DNA of 64,000 nucleotides from Glandiceps talaboti. Its lineage: Eukaryota; Hemichordata; Enteropneusta; Spengelidae. Below are positions 26,451 to 38,268 of this stretch, in pieces (within the stretch, counting starts at the first letter, position 1; each line of letters begins with the position of its first letter). Under the pieces are notes generated by a model. The model was not told the DNA's origin and did no database searches. It was given only the letters and a program-made list of their open reading frames with translations. The translations under genes and the position numbers were made by a program. The DNA lies in assembly GCF_964340395.1 (NCBI RefSeq), contig NC_135551.1, positions 13,553,003 to 13,617,002 on the forward strand, written 5' to 3'.

Positions 26451-27238
26451 CCTATCGAGCATTCTCTGTCGTACATTAAAACCGATTGCTGAACTTTGCA
26501 TGTAAATACACTATTCATGTCATGGACGGTAGATGGAGTCCATTCGTACTCAATAAACGACAGTCCTTCGTAAGTCTGCCCGGAACCAGATGCCTGTAAG
26601 TTTGCTGACTCATTCTGATGAGACCACGACATGTTTACAGCAGGTACGCCTGGGTCAGAAAAACACGTCATTGTCAACCTTTCACCAGGTAGAACTGCAA
26701 TAGGTGATTTGGATGTCGGTATCCGATGGCCGGTGGTACTAGTCAACAGACACAACGGGTGACTTGGACGTGGAACGGCGTATATCCTAACTACGGCATC
26801 GAATGAACATTGACGAATTTCGAAGTCATCCTTCACAACCGTACAACATGTGTAGCTACCACTATCCATTTCAGCAGTGTCTGACGTAATATCGGTCACT
26901 CTCAATATATACAAATGCTGGCAACCACCACAACTACCAATTTTCCCCTGTATACTGTATCTAGTTTTATCCACTAGATGACGAGTTTCGGGAGGATCAA
27001 GTATTGTATAGTCGTCACTGATAAATTCGTCATTTTTCATCCAGGCCAGTGTCTCGTCGCTGTTGAAAAACAAAATCTGGCATTGCAAAACGAATGATGC
27101 CGTTGGTTCGGTCCCATTTCCAACAACCACGGTCTGATCTTGCGGCTCCCTTCCAAACTGCCAGTCACCGTGTACTCCAGAAAACATGAATAACAAAACA
27201 TTTGCAAGTGACCAAAAACACAGGCATTTACAACTCAT
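26336..27238 (-). CDS. Two-Ig-domain surface protein, GPI-anchored or tail-less (short family member, unit 1)
   Basis: Predicted 300-aa single-exon protein. The start at 27238 places a signal peptide (core SLANVLLFMFSG, cleavage before DWQFGREPQD); an upstream in-frame ATG at 27298 would hide it. Ig domain 1 has VLQC, LAWMK and DSGSYTCC, with an extra CGGC motif. Ig domain 2 has LTMTC, MSWSHQ and VFTC, with the extra cysteines PLC and ECSIGPF. The C-terminus is a Ser/Ala patch and a hydrophobic run ending LFTQK. Compared with the unit 3 paralogue, one T is missing close to the end, which changes the last residues and gives an earlier stop, so the sequence now looks like a GPI signal. The 5' flank (27239-27600) is shared with the unit 3 gene. 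Confidence 0.82.
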   Translation of the reverse strand: MSCKCLCFWSLANVLLFMFSGVHGDWQFGREPQDQTVVVGNGTEPTASFVLQCQILFFNSDETLAWMKNDEFISDDYTILDPPETRHLVDKTRYSIQGKIGSCGGCQHLYILRVTDITSDTAEMDSGSYTCCTVVKDDFEIRQCSFDAVVRIYAVPRPSHPLCLLTSTTGHRIPTSKSPIAVLPGERLTMTCFSDPGVPAVNMSWSHQNESANLQASGSGQTYEGLSFIEYEWTPSTVHDMNSVFTCKVQQSVLMYDRECSIGPFIEGSGDVYSIAGRSTASAELVITIVATLVLLFTQK

Positions 27239-27600
27239 GACGATATCTTCTGCATTCAGGATTTCACAAAATTCTGTTTGAACTCGTGTTGAGGTCAAAT
27301 ATTAAGTTATTCGCGCGAGGACGCTACTGAGGGCGATGTTACAATTGTGCGTGTGTTCTAAAACCACATCACGAAATGTCATCTACAGACAAGGGACGAG
27401 AATGAAGCGTCAATTACAAATATTTCGTATTCTTAAAAACAAAAGGGTAATATTATTAGGTTGAAACATAACAAAAATAACAAGTTAATATATACTGCCC
27501 ACGTAGTCTCGGATCATACCTTCTTAAAAACTGCACTGCTGGCTGCTACCGGAGTATCATTTTTGTTTTGATAACTAAGCAGCCAACATATACATTCACT
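27239..27600 (-). promoter_or_regulatory. Conserved 5' flank of the unit 1 short Ig gene
   Basis: The block is similar to 39229-39600 upstream of the unit 3 gene, so the promoter was duplicated with the gene. No individual binding site or TATA box is identified. Confidence 0.35.
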
Positions 27601-27904
27601 AGAAATTCCTAAAAATACCAATAGATATTTGTGTAACCATGACTCTGGAGAACATGATATTTAAAAAACAAATAATTAAAAATATAACATTTACAATCTG
27701 GACTTATTACTACAATATGTAACCTAAATATCAAACTTTCTAATTTGACATGATAATCAAATTTCATTTATATTGTTTTTTTCTATGATTTGATATTTTT
27801 TACAATACTCAGATAAATATTATAAAAAACTTTTCACAGTACAAAATAATGAAGTTATTTACAACATTAGGAATGTTAATACACAATTTTAAAGGGGCAC
27901 AAGT

Positions 27905-28235
27905 TGTGCAGCGTTTGGTGTATATTTAAGGGACTCAAAGTATTGTACTTATGGAAGGATAGTTAACGCCCACTTGCAATTGACTGAACTCAAACCTTGT
28001 ATTTAAGATATAAATCATGTAATATCCGATGACGTTATTTTACATACGTATCAAAAAAAGTTCAGGAAATCCCTACTATGCAATCGATCAAATGTTCTAA
28101 CGATGCCAGAAGACAATTGTAATATTATAGCATACCTTCAATTAATATTTACATTATACAGGGATGTGGTTTCGTTTAACTGAGTTAAAAGCTTATAAGC
28201 TCAGTTTGTGCCACTTTAATAATATTTTTTTTTAA
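27905..28235. repeat. Dispersed repeat of about 330 bp, unit 1 copy
   Basis: This segment recurs at 34585-34910 (unit 2) and, inverted, at 58785-59130 outside the duplicated region. Shared words include GTTCAGGAAATCCCTAC and GCCAGAAGACAAT. The inverted distant copy indicates a mobile repeat rather than only segmental duplication. Confidence 0.65.
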
Positions 28236-28269
28236 CTTTTAAATGGAAATTACCTTATTGTCTAAACAA

Positions 28270-28914
28270 TTGGAATGTAAACAATTAAAATCACTTTCAT
28301 CACGTTTATGCTATCCTTCAAATTAACAAGTCTAGATTGACTTCTATTTAATTTATACTGGTCTATAAATACATACAAAGTCTTTTTCCGACTGCGATAA
28401 TTGTTATCATTAAAATTATGCTAATTATATGCCTTGCAACATTAAATTGTAAATATATAAAGTAGATTGACCATACTCTAAAGTACCGACCTAAATGGAT
28501 ACATGTTTTGGCATACATAAAGGTAAAATGGTATTTCACTACTACTTCTTCATGCACTTGCCTCATCCCTGGCCATTTTTTGGGGGGAAGATCGGATTCC
28601 AGAGAGAAACCAGATCTGTTTAGATTATAAAAGTACAGTCTGCATAACGTGTTTGTCTACTTTAACTTATAATTCGAATTGTTAAATACCTCATCAAACT
28701 CTCATGAAATGTTGTGACCAATTAGTATCTTCTCTTGGGTCGAAGTAATTTTCAACAATTTCAATTAAAATTAAATAAATTACCGACCTACCTACGCTAT
28801 TTTCTAAAGTCATGTTATCAGACACCTTTTTATTTTATTCTGCCTAGGTACTCTTAGACTATACGTTATTCATCAGGTTACCATTGAAACAACAAGAATT
28901 CGCCTCTGCACACG
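28270..28914 (-). other. Duplicated 3' flank of the orphan signalling tail
   Basis: This stretch is similar to 43090-43634, the 3' flank of the 795-aa receptor gene, and to 34950-35571. The tail pseudogenes were therefore copied together with downstream sequence, as DNA and not as processed RNA. Confidence 0.6.
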
Positions 28915-29400
28915 TTATAATTTTATTTCTGCATACACCGTCTCTTTGTCTTGTTTGACCGCTTCCATTGTACTACGTCGTGGTTGTACGTTTGACAGGT
29001 CCATTTCTGCATAAGTCAACCCCTCGGCATTTTTTATCGGTTTGGTCTTTTCAATTTGGTTTAACCTTTCATCTTTGTCTTTTATGTCCATCTCGTTTGT
29101 ATTCCTACCGCTTATACATTCTATTTCTTGTCGTTGTGAAGGAGCTATATCGTCATAAACACTGTTAGTCAGTGTGGGTTTTGACACCTCGCCAATATTA
29201 TCCAGGTGTGGGTTTTGACAACTCTCCAATATTATCCAGGTGTGGGTTTTGACAACTCTCCAATATTATCCAGGTGTGGGTTTTGACAACTCTCCAATAT
29301 TATCCAGGTATTCTGTAGACTTTGAATTAAGACCATTGCTTTGTTCATATTTACTTAGTCGCTTTACATCGCCTTGACTTTTTCTAGGCTTGGGTTTCGT
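28915..29400 (-). pseudogene. Orphan cytoplasmic tail of a long Ig receptor, unit 1
   Basis: The last 104 codons match the C-terminal tail of the 795-aa receptor (43635-46022): SVYDDIAPSQ, GLTYAEMDLS and ETVYAEIKL, with the usual 26-residue spacing of the last two tyrosines. Similarity continues upstream to VTKPKPRKS at about 29400, but a 34-bp tandem repeat breaks the frame and there is no membrane segment or Ig domain. The first ITIM has Met at +3 in place of Leu. It abuts a plus-strand Ig fragment at about 29402. I judge it a non-functional fragment; use as a distant 3' exon cannot be excluded without RNA data. Confidence 0.75.
29176..29308. repeat. 34-bp minisatellite inside the orphan tail
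   Basis: About 3.6 copies of a 34-base unit containing GTGGGTTTTGACAACTCTCC. The unit is present once in the unit 2 copy (about 35828-35861) and once in the 795-aa gene. Its length is not a multiple of three, so it shifts the frame. Confidence 0.85.
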
Positions 29401-29401
29401 T

Positions 29402-29668
29402 ACGAAGGACTGTCATCTATTGAACACGAATGGACTCCTTGACATGAATAATGTATTTACATGCCAAGTTCAGCAACAGGTTTTAATGTACAACAAAGAA
29501 TGCTCGGTAGGTCCTTTCATTGAAGGAGATGGTGAAAACACAACAGATGTGTACTATATTGCTGGAAGTTCGACTGCTTCAGTCGAGTTAGTAATTACTT
29601 TAATTGCAACCATGGTTACTCTTATTTACACAGAAAAAGGTCGGACTTTAGTCAACCATATGCACTAA
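29402..29668 (+). pseudogene. Inverted C-terminal fragment of a short Ig gene, unit 1
   Basis: On the plus strand: the end of Ig domain 2 and the membrane segment of a short family member (EGLSSIEHEWTP, VFTCQVQQ, CSVGPFIEG, TDVYYIAGSS, VELVITLIATMVTLIY), closest to the 38269-39228 gene. About ten bases are missing after EWTP. There is no signal peptide, Ig domain 1 or start. It continues into the inverted 3' flank. Confidence 0.8.
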
Positions 29669-30300
29669 TACATATGGAACACAAAAAACTGATGACGACG
29701 TGACCCCTGGTATTATTACGTATATGATTACATGTATGACTGTGACAGTCATTCGCTATGTTTGGTAAATCTACCAATGATAACTATAGGCGTGAAGAAG
29801 GACATGGCTATAATCCAACAGTGGTCTAATACATGTAGACAATAATTGTCAGAAATAAACGAACTGACATAACCTTCAGCACTGGGAAGGTCACGGATAA
29901 AATACAAGTAACCATAATACAAATGTACAACAAATATCTGGGTCATTCGGTGTAATGACATATTCGTACGTACACACACATATCTCATCCATGGTTATAC
30001 ATTGTTGTGTCTATACTCATTCTATATAAATGTCACTATAGACTTGTTTAATGGACACGTCTGTATTTGTAGCTTTATGTAACCTGACAACCAGAAAACA
30101 ATAGAAAATATGGAAAGATAATCACCAAGTTCGTTTTCTGAGGCGACTGATATGACCTTAGGTCAATTTATCAAAGTATCAGTTTTTAGCACAACTGAAC
30201 TGAAAAGGTTCAGTAGTGCTATAGGCATGGCAAAGTGTCTGTCTGTCAGTCTGTCTGTCTGTCTGTCTGTCTATCTGTCTGTTTCTTTGGATGTGTGTGT
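29440..30300. repeat. Right arm of the inverted repeat in unit 1
   Basis: Reverse complement of 25550-26450, carrying the Ig fragment at its inner end and a CTGT microsatellite (about 30237-30285) at its outer end. Confidence 0.75.
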
Positions 30301-31392
30301 GCGTGTGTGTATGTAAACAACTTAGAATCAAAAACTGCTGGACTGATTGTTTTGGTATTTGGTGGTCATGTTAATGTTTTGCAGTAAAGAACAACGATTT
30401 GTCTTCAAAACTTTAATATTTCTTCCCCTCTGTCAACCTTATTAGATCTAATTAATTCTTTAATTACTTCTGTATAATAGACTATTTTGTACTTAAAATT
30501 TCCGAAACCTGCACCTTACAAATCCATTCATAATAGTCAATTGTAGAAGTAGCAAGTATTGTAAATTCATCAATTGAAATTACACATATGTATGAATGTT
30601 GCATAAAGATAGCAATGTCGTCATGTTTTTCTTCCAACACTTAATAAATTTATGATCATATAACTATTGTCAATGTCTTTACTATTGAAAATCAGCACTA
30701 CCAATTAATGAGTTTATTTACCTGTTGTAACATGACCATCGATCTGCTCAAAGGTATTTATTAAAGTTTGAATGGTGATATTTCTATCAGCACCGATATA
30801 TTTCTTCCACGTCATAACGTCCTATTCCCTACTGACATAGGAGACACGTCACGTACAGAATTAGATAATTTGTAGGCAGTTTCATTGTAAAAGTTGTATT
30901 ATTCACAAATAATGTAAGTATTGATGGAATGTCCAGCTCAGATTTCTTTCATCGTTTTTTTCTTTAGTTTGATCCATCTTCGCACAAATGACTAAGTAAC
31001 AGCCCTGGTCTTTTAACTGTGCAAATTAGGTTGCTTAAGATTTCAAAATTTGAAACTTACTCTGTGTGTGTATATGGGCCTATACAAGTTAAATGCTAAA
31101 GCACAGTTGTAAAATGGTATGCCCTCTGCTAGGGATATTCAGTTGTAAGAGTACATTAAGGAGTAAACAATTTGAGTTATTCAGGGGGTGAGACTAGAGG
31201 ATTTGGATCTAGAAAACAATGTTCATTTTCAACCACCATGGCTGGAAATTGTTCCAAAAGCAACTATGCAGCATTTTATTTCTCTATCCAGTAGGGTACA
31301 TATACTTTAAATAAGGTACTGTCATCGTGTTGCATCGCGTTGCGTAGCAATTATTGACATCCCTAGTCCCGTGTCAATTACTCAGAATTTCT

Positions 31393-31628
31393 ATACATAC
31401 ATACATACATACATACATACATACATACATACATACATACATACATACAAGAATACACATACAAACATACACACACATATACACAGACAGACAAACAGAC
31501 AGACTGGCGGACAGACAGAGACAGACAAACAAACATACATACATACACACATGCATGATACATACATACATACATACATACATACATACATACATACATA
31601 CATACATACATACATACATAAATACATA
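31393..31628. repeat. (CATA)n/(CAGA)n microsatellite, unit 2
   Basis: Equivalent of the tract at 23117-23412. Frames rich in Tyr-Ile-His-Thr or Met-Tyr-Val-Cys on either strand are repeat artefacts. Confidence 0.95.
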
Positions 31629-32799
31629 AACATTTTGTGCTTTTGATTTAGATATGTAGACATATAATTTTATTGAGTTACAAACACGAAGTTGTCCTGT
31701 TCGGTTATAGAGAAATAAATAGTAGAATTCTTTTACTGAGAGTCAAAACCAAAATATCCACATCTCGACATTATGACCATCATGACCATATTAAAGGACA
31801 TAACTGATTATGTGACTGAAAAAAATCTACCTCCACTTTCTTTCTTTCCTCCCTTTCTACCAGGACTACCTTAACAATGTTTATTGAACAACGATATTTC
31901 ATTCTCGCAAGCCAGAGCATTTTTTTCCGGGCTGACGTTACGAAAAATGGCTGATAAAACTCGCCGTAGAGAACGATGATGTATGACGATGCGATATTTC
32001 CAAATTTGAATACATAACTAAGAGTTGATACATTAATGGTAATCTTTTACACTATTGGTACAAAAGATACTACCTGATTGGTTAAGTTTGACATACTATG
32101 GTATATATATTACTACAATATCGGGTTGATACATTATAGATTATAGGCGAGATCAATAGTTCAATGTAGTGTAAAATATATTATTTTACTTCGAGGAGTC
32201 ATGGGGTCGAGGGTGGGTGCTGTGCCCCATTTTAGTTCTTATCCCACAAAAATGGTTTTATGAATTAGTACCAGGTTCCCTCAATACAAAAAATGTTTAC
32301 AAAATGTCCATGAATCTGTACTCCTAAATACAAATATTTGTTTAAAAAATGTCAAATTGAGAAATAGAAGCATGTTTGCTGCAGTAAATGCATGGCACTA
32401 AAAATAAGTACAATGGGAACAAAAGGTGCATTCTTTCCTCACTACATACTTGCTTCGCAATCATAGCTCTACAAACTACTACAAACTGATTTAAATTCAA
32501 TTGTACTGCCTTAAACATTTACAATTTTGGCCACTTTATTTTAGCTACAAGGCGGTGGGGTTGGTGGGTGGGTGGGACTGAGACCTACCTAAAAGAATTA
32601 TGACAACAAAAAAGGTGGAGTTAAAACAAGCGATTTACATTACCTCAGTCGTTTCCCTATTGTACGATTTCGTTGCTTAATCTAGTAAGAAGAAATCTAA
32701 TACAAGTCAAGTTCTTAATCGTAAAACAAAAATGCTCTAGTAAATAAATTAAACATACCGCCAATGGCGTTGTAGCACAACTGTTATTTTCAAACATGT

Positions 32800-33753
32800 T
32801 TATCCATATGCTAGTCCATGCTAACAATAGGTGTTCATTTGCTGAATGACTATCCAGTTGCTATATATCCAACCATGTTGCTATCCTTGCTATATACGCG
32901 ATCGTCTGGCTGTTGCTATGGGCATGGTCATGTTGCTAGGTATATTTGCATACATTTTTTCAATGTTTTTATTCACTTGTGTATGAATTCTGATATTATC
33001 TTTGCAATATACGTGATTATTTGGTTGTTTCTATGGGCATGGTCTTGTTACTAAGTAAATTTACATAAATTTCTTGAATGATAATTAAATTCTCTATTCA
33101 TCACTTATCTTTGTGAAATACACAACGGTTTGGCTGTTGATATGGGCGTGGTCATGGTTGCTAGGGTTATTTGCATATATTTTTTTAATGTTTACTCACC
33201 TACCAGATGATCTTATTTGACCAAAATATACTGCCATTTGGTTGTTGCTAAGGGCGTGGTCATTGTTGCTTACTCTTCTAGAAATATTTCACCAAGTTTC
33301 AGTCTCATTGGTCAAGTACTTTTTGAGATAATACAATTTTGACCAAAATTCACATTTCTACACCTAATTTGCATATTACTGATGGGATCATTATATGCTT
33401 ATTATTTCTCCATCTACACGCCCACAGATGCATCCCCATTAAATTTCAGCCCAATCTTCTGAGTAGTTTTGGAATTTACCAAAAAGACACATTTTAAGCC
33501 CTTATTTACATTTTCTAAGGGAATTATAATGTCATGAACAAATGTTAATTTACTCACATCTAAGAATGTTTCCGTCAAATTTCATGCCAATCTGTCCAGT
33601 AGTTTTGGAGTTTAAGTTTTTCGACAAAAAGAAACATTTATTTACCAAAAACCCACATCTCCGATGCAATAATTTTCCTTTGAACAATTTCCCAACTAGA
33701 TACCAGAGGTAACATGACAATTGGTTCGGCAGTTTTTTTTAACTTTAAGTAGT

Positions 33754-33803
<50 letters not shown>

Positions 33804-33885
33804 ACATACATCCAAACAAACAAACAGACAGACAGATAGACAGACTGACAGACAGACAGACAGCTAGACAGACAGACACTTTGCA
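32800..33885 (-). mobile_element. Candidate Helitron-like non-autonomous element, unit 2 copy
   Basis: Duplicate of 24650-25735, with the same order of minisatellite core, two related non-coding segments, CA run (33757-33800) and GACA microsatellite. It was copied with the unit, so it is not an independent insertion. Confidence 0.4.
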
Positions 33886-34484
33886 ATTGCCATGCCATAG
33901 GACTACTGAACCTTTGCAATTCAGTTGTGCTAAAAACCGATACTTTGATGATTGACCTAAGGTCATATCAGTCGCCTAAGAAAACGAATTAAATTGGGGG
34001 ATTATATTTCCATCGTCTATATGGTTTTGTGGTTGCCAGGTTACACAAAGCTACAAATACATATGTGTCCATTAAATAAGTCGAGTTAGATACTAACATA
34101 GAAAGAGTGTACAGACACAACAATGTATAGCCATGGATGTAGAGACGTGTGTTTACGAATGTCATTACACCGGTTGACCCAGATATTTTGTTGTACATTT
34201 GTATTATGGTTACTTGTTTATCCTTGACCTTCCCAGTGCTGAAGGTTATATGTCAGTTCCTTTATTTCTGACAATTATTGTCTACATGCATGTAAGAGCA
34301 CTGTTGGGTGACAGCCATGTCCCTATTCACGCCTATAGTTATCATTGGTAGATTTGCCAACCATTGCGAATATGACTGTCACAATCATACTCATATATAC
34401 AATAATAGCTACCCGGGGTCACACCGTCATCAGTTTGTTGTATTCCATCTGTATCAGTGCATATGGTTGACTAAGGTCCTACCT

Positions 34485-34577
34485 ATTTCTGAGTAAATAA
34501 GAGTACCAATGTTGCAACTATGGTAATTACTAACTCGGCAGAAGCAGTTAAACTTCCAGCACTTCCTTCAATGTTGT
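34485..34577 (-). pseudogene. Remnant of the deleted short Ig gene, unit 2
   Basis: Only the extreme C-terminal coding end and stop region remain, matching 26336-26452 with a small internal gap. The sequence then jumps to the equivalent of 27905. The remnant shares the single-base deletion near the C-terminus with the unit 1 gene. Confidence 0.8.
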
Positions 34578-34584
34578 GCTTGGG

Positions 34585-34910
34585 CGCAGCGTTTGATGTA
34601 TATTTCAGGAACTCCAAATATTGTACTTATGGAAGGATAGTTAACGCCCACTTACAATTGACTGAACTCAAACCTGGTATTTAAGATATAAATCATGTAA
34701 TATCCGATGACGTTATTTTACATACGTATCAAAAAAAGTTCAGGAAATCCCTACTATCCAATCGATCAACTGTTCTAACGATGCCAGAAGACAATTGTAA
34801 TATTATAGCATACCTTCAATTAATATTAACAATATACAGGAATGTGATTTCGTTTAACTGAGTTAAAAGCTTATAAGCTCAGTTTGTGCCACTTTAATAA
34901 TGTTTTTTTT
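34585..34910. repeat. Dispersed repeat of about 330 bp, unit 2 copy
   Basis: Copy of 27905-28235; its edge coincides with the end of the gene deletion in this unit. Confidence 0.6.
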
Positions 34911-35571
34911 TAAACTTTTAAATGGGAATTACCTTATTGTCTAAACAATTGGAATGTAAATAATTAAAATCACTTTTATCACGTTTATGCTATCCTCCAG
35001 ATTAACAAGTCTATATTGACACCTATTTAAACTATACTAGTCTATAAATACAGTCTTTTTCCGACTGCGATAGCTGTAAATTGTTATCATTAAAATTATG
35101 CTAATTCTATGCCTTGCAACATTAAATTGTAATATGTATAAAGTAGATGGACCATAGTTTAAAGTATCGACCTTAAACATGTTTTGGCATACATAAAGAT
35201 AAAATGGTATTTCACTACTACTTCTTCATGCACTTGCCTCATCTCTGGCCATTTTTTGGGGGGATTCCAGAGAGAAACCAGATCTGACAGTACAGTCTGC
35301 ATGATGTGTTTGTCTACTTTAACTTATGATTCGAATTGTTAAATACCTCATCAATCTCTCATGAAATGTTGTGACTAATTAGTATCTTCTCTTGGGTCGA
35401 AGTAATTTTCAACAATTTCAATTAAAATTAAATAAATTACCGACCTACCTACGTTATTTTCTAAAGTCACGTTATCAGAAACCTTTTTATTTTATTCTGC
35501 CTAGGTACTCTTAGAATATACGTTATTCATCAGGTCACCATTCAAACAACAAGAATTCGCCTCTGCACATG

Positions 35572-35955
35572 TTATAATTTTATTTCTGCATACACCGTCT
35601 CTTTGTCTTGTTTGACCTCTTTTATTGTACTACGTCGTAGTTGTACGTCTGACAGGTCCAATTCTGCGTAAGTCAACCCCTCGGCATTTTTTATCGGTTT
35701 GGTCTTTTCAATTTGGTTTAACCTTTCACCTTTGTCTTTTATGTCCAACTCGTTTGTATTCCTACCGCTTATACATTCTATTTCTTGTCGTTGTGAAGGA
35801 GCTATATCGTCTTAAACACTGTTAGTCAATGTGGGTTTTGACAACTCTTCAATATTATCCAGGTATTCTGTAGACTTTGAATTAAGACCATTGCTTTGTT
35901 CAAATTCACGTCGTCGATTTTCATCGCCTTGACTTTTTCTAGTCTTGGGTTTCGT
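35572..35955 (-). pseudogene. Orphan cytoplasmic tail of a long Ig receptor, unit 2
   Basis: Duplicate of the unit 1 tail, without the 34-bp expansion. The tyrosine codon of the SVYDDI site has become TAA (35812-35814 on the plus strand reads TTA). The final ITIM and ITSM-like sites still read through below it. No Ig domain or membrane segment is attached. Confidence 0.8.
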
Positions 35956-35959
35956 TACG

Positions 35960-36262
35960 AAGGACTGTCATTTATTGAACTTTCGTTACGAAGGACTGTC
36001 ATTTATTGAACACGAATGGACTCCTTGACATGAATAATGTATTTACATGCAAAGTTCAGCAACAGATTTTAATGTCCGTCAAAGAATGCTCGATAGGTCC
36101 TTTCATTGAAGGAGATGGTGAAAACACAACAGATGTGTACTAAATTGCTGGAAGTTCGACTGCTTCAGTCGAGTTAGTAATTACTTTATTTGCAACCGTG
36201 GTTACTCTTATTTACACAGAAAAAGGTCGGACTTTAGTCAACCATATGCACTGATACATATG
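35960..36262 (+). pseudogene. Inverted C-terminal fragment of a short Ig gene, unit 2
   Basis: Duplicate of 29402-29668. It has an extra tandem copy of a roughly 31-base segment around 35950-36010 and a stop (TAA at 36141-36143) where unit 1 has a tyrosine codon. Confidence 0.8.
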
Positions 36263-37289
36263 GAACACAACAAACTGATGACGACGTGACCCCGGGTATT
36301 ATTACGTATATGATTATGACTGTGACAGTCATTCGCTATGTTTGGTAAATTTACCAATGATAACTATAGGCGTGAAGAAGGACATGGCTATAATCCAACA
36401 GTGCTCTAATACATGTAGACAATAATTGTCAGAAATAAACGAACTGACATAACCTTCAGCACTGAGAAGGTCACGGATAAAATACAAGTAACCATAATAC
36501 AAATGTACAACAAAATATCTGGGTCATTCGGTGTAATGACATATTCGTGCACATACGTCTCTCATCCATGGTTATACATTGTTGTGTCTACACTCATTCT
36601 ATATGAATGTCACTTTAGACTTGTTTAATGGATACAGCTGTATTTGTAGCTTTACGGTAACCTGACAACCAGAAAACAATAGAAAAGATGGAAAGATAAT
36701 CACCTAGTTCGTTTTCTTAGGCGACTGATATGACCTTAGGTCAATTTTTCAAAGTATCAGTTTTTAGCACAACTGAACTGAAAAGGTTCAGTGGTGCTTT
36801 AGGCATGGCAAAGTGTCTGTCTGTCAGTCTGTCTGTCTGTCTGTCTGTTTCTTTGGATGTGTGTGTGCGTGTGTGTATGTAAACAACTTAGAGTCAAAAA
36901 CTGCTGGACCGATTGCTTTGGTATTTGGTGGTCATGTTAATGTTTTGCTGTAAAGAACAACGATTTGTCTTCAAAACTTTAATATTTCTTCCCCTCTGTC
37001 AACTTTATTAGTTCTAATTAATTCCTTAATTACTTCTGTATAATAGGCTATTGTGTGCTTAAAATTTCCCAATCACGCACCTTACAAATCCATTCATAAT
37101 AGTAAATTGTAGAAGTAGCAATAAGTATTGTAAATTGAAATACATTCATCAATTGAAATTACACATATATATGATTGTTTCATAAAGATAGCAATGTCGT
37201 CATGTTTTCCTTCCAACACTTAATAAAATTATTATTATATAACTATTGTCAATGGGTCTTTACTATAGAAAATCAGCACTACCAATTAA

Positions 37290-37693
37290 CAGACAGACAG
37301 ACAGACAGACAGACAGGCAGGCAGGCAGGCAGGTAGACATACATACATACATACATACATACATACACACATACATACATACATACATACATACATACAT
37401 ACATGCATACATACATACATACACATAGACATACATACATACATACATACATACATACATACATACATACATACATTCATACATACATACACACACACAC
37501 ACATACATACATACATACATACATACATACATACATACATACATACATACAAACATACACATATACACACATATACACAGACATACATACATACATACAT
37601 ACATACATACACACACATACATACATACATACATATATACATACATATATATATATATAAACAAACAAATAAATAAATAGAAAAATAAACAAA

Positions 37694-37744
<51 letters not shown>

Positions 37745-37745
37745 A
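37290..37745. repeat. Compound CAGA/GGCA/CATA/AATA microsatellite
   Basis: About 455 bases of tetranucleotide and dinucleotide repeats, the longest in the window. It sits where unit 3 has lost sequence relative to unit 1. Confidence 0.97.
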
Positions 37746-38140
37746 GTCATACATAAACATTTTGTGCATTTTATTTAGATATTTAGACGTATAACCTTAT
37801 TGAGTAAATATACATAAAACGACGAATGCATATGTATCCATTAAATAAGTCTAAATTGACACTCACACAGATTGAGTGTATAATCATAACAATGTATAAC
37901 CATGGATGAGAGACGTGTGTGTACGAATATGTCATTACACCGAATGTTGTACATTTGTATTATGGTTACTTGCATATACTCCACGACCTTCCCAGCGCTG
38001 AAGGTTATGTCAGTTCGTTTATTCTGACAATTATTGTGTACATGTATTAGAGCACTGTTGGGTGACAGCCATCACCTTATTCACGCCTATAGTTATCATT
38101 GGTTGATTTGCCAACCATTGCGACTATGACTGTTACAATC

Positions 38141-38240
<100 letters not shown>

Positions 38241-38268
38241 GCTACCTTGGGTGACATAGTCATCAGTT

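Larger units (their letters stand above)
22080..30395. repeat. Segmental duplication unit 1
   Basis: This unit aligns with unit 2 (30396-36960) over nearly its whole length. Segment by segment, 22080-23440 matches 30395-31660, 23440-26430 matches 31660-34575, and 27900-30395 matches 34580-36960. It contains an intact short Ig gene, an orphan signalling-tail pseudogene and an inverted Ig fragment. Confidence 0.85.
30396..36960. repeat. Segmental duplication unit 2
   Basis: Second unit, about 1.7 kb shorter than unit 1. Most of the difference is the missing Ig gene body (equivalent of about 26450-27900). The Helitron-like block, orphan tail, inverted fragment and microsatellites are all retained, with scattered substitutions and small indels. 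Confidence 0.85.

Noticed and set aside
28915-29229. A separate small 104-aa signalling adaptor gene
   Set aside because: The first residues come from the out-of-frame 34-bp repeat, there is no independent start context, and the sequence is a copy of a receptor tail with its 3' flank.
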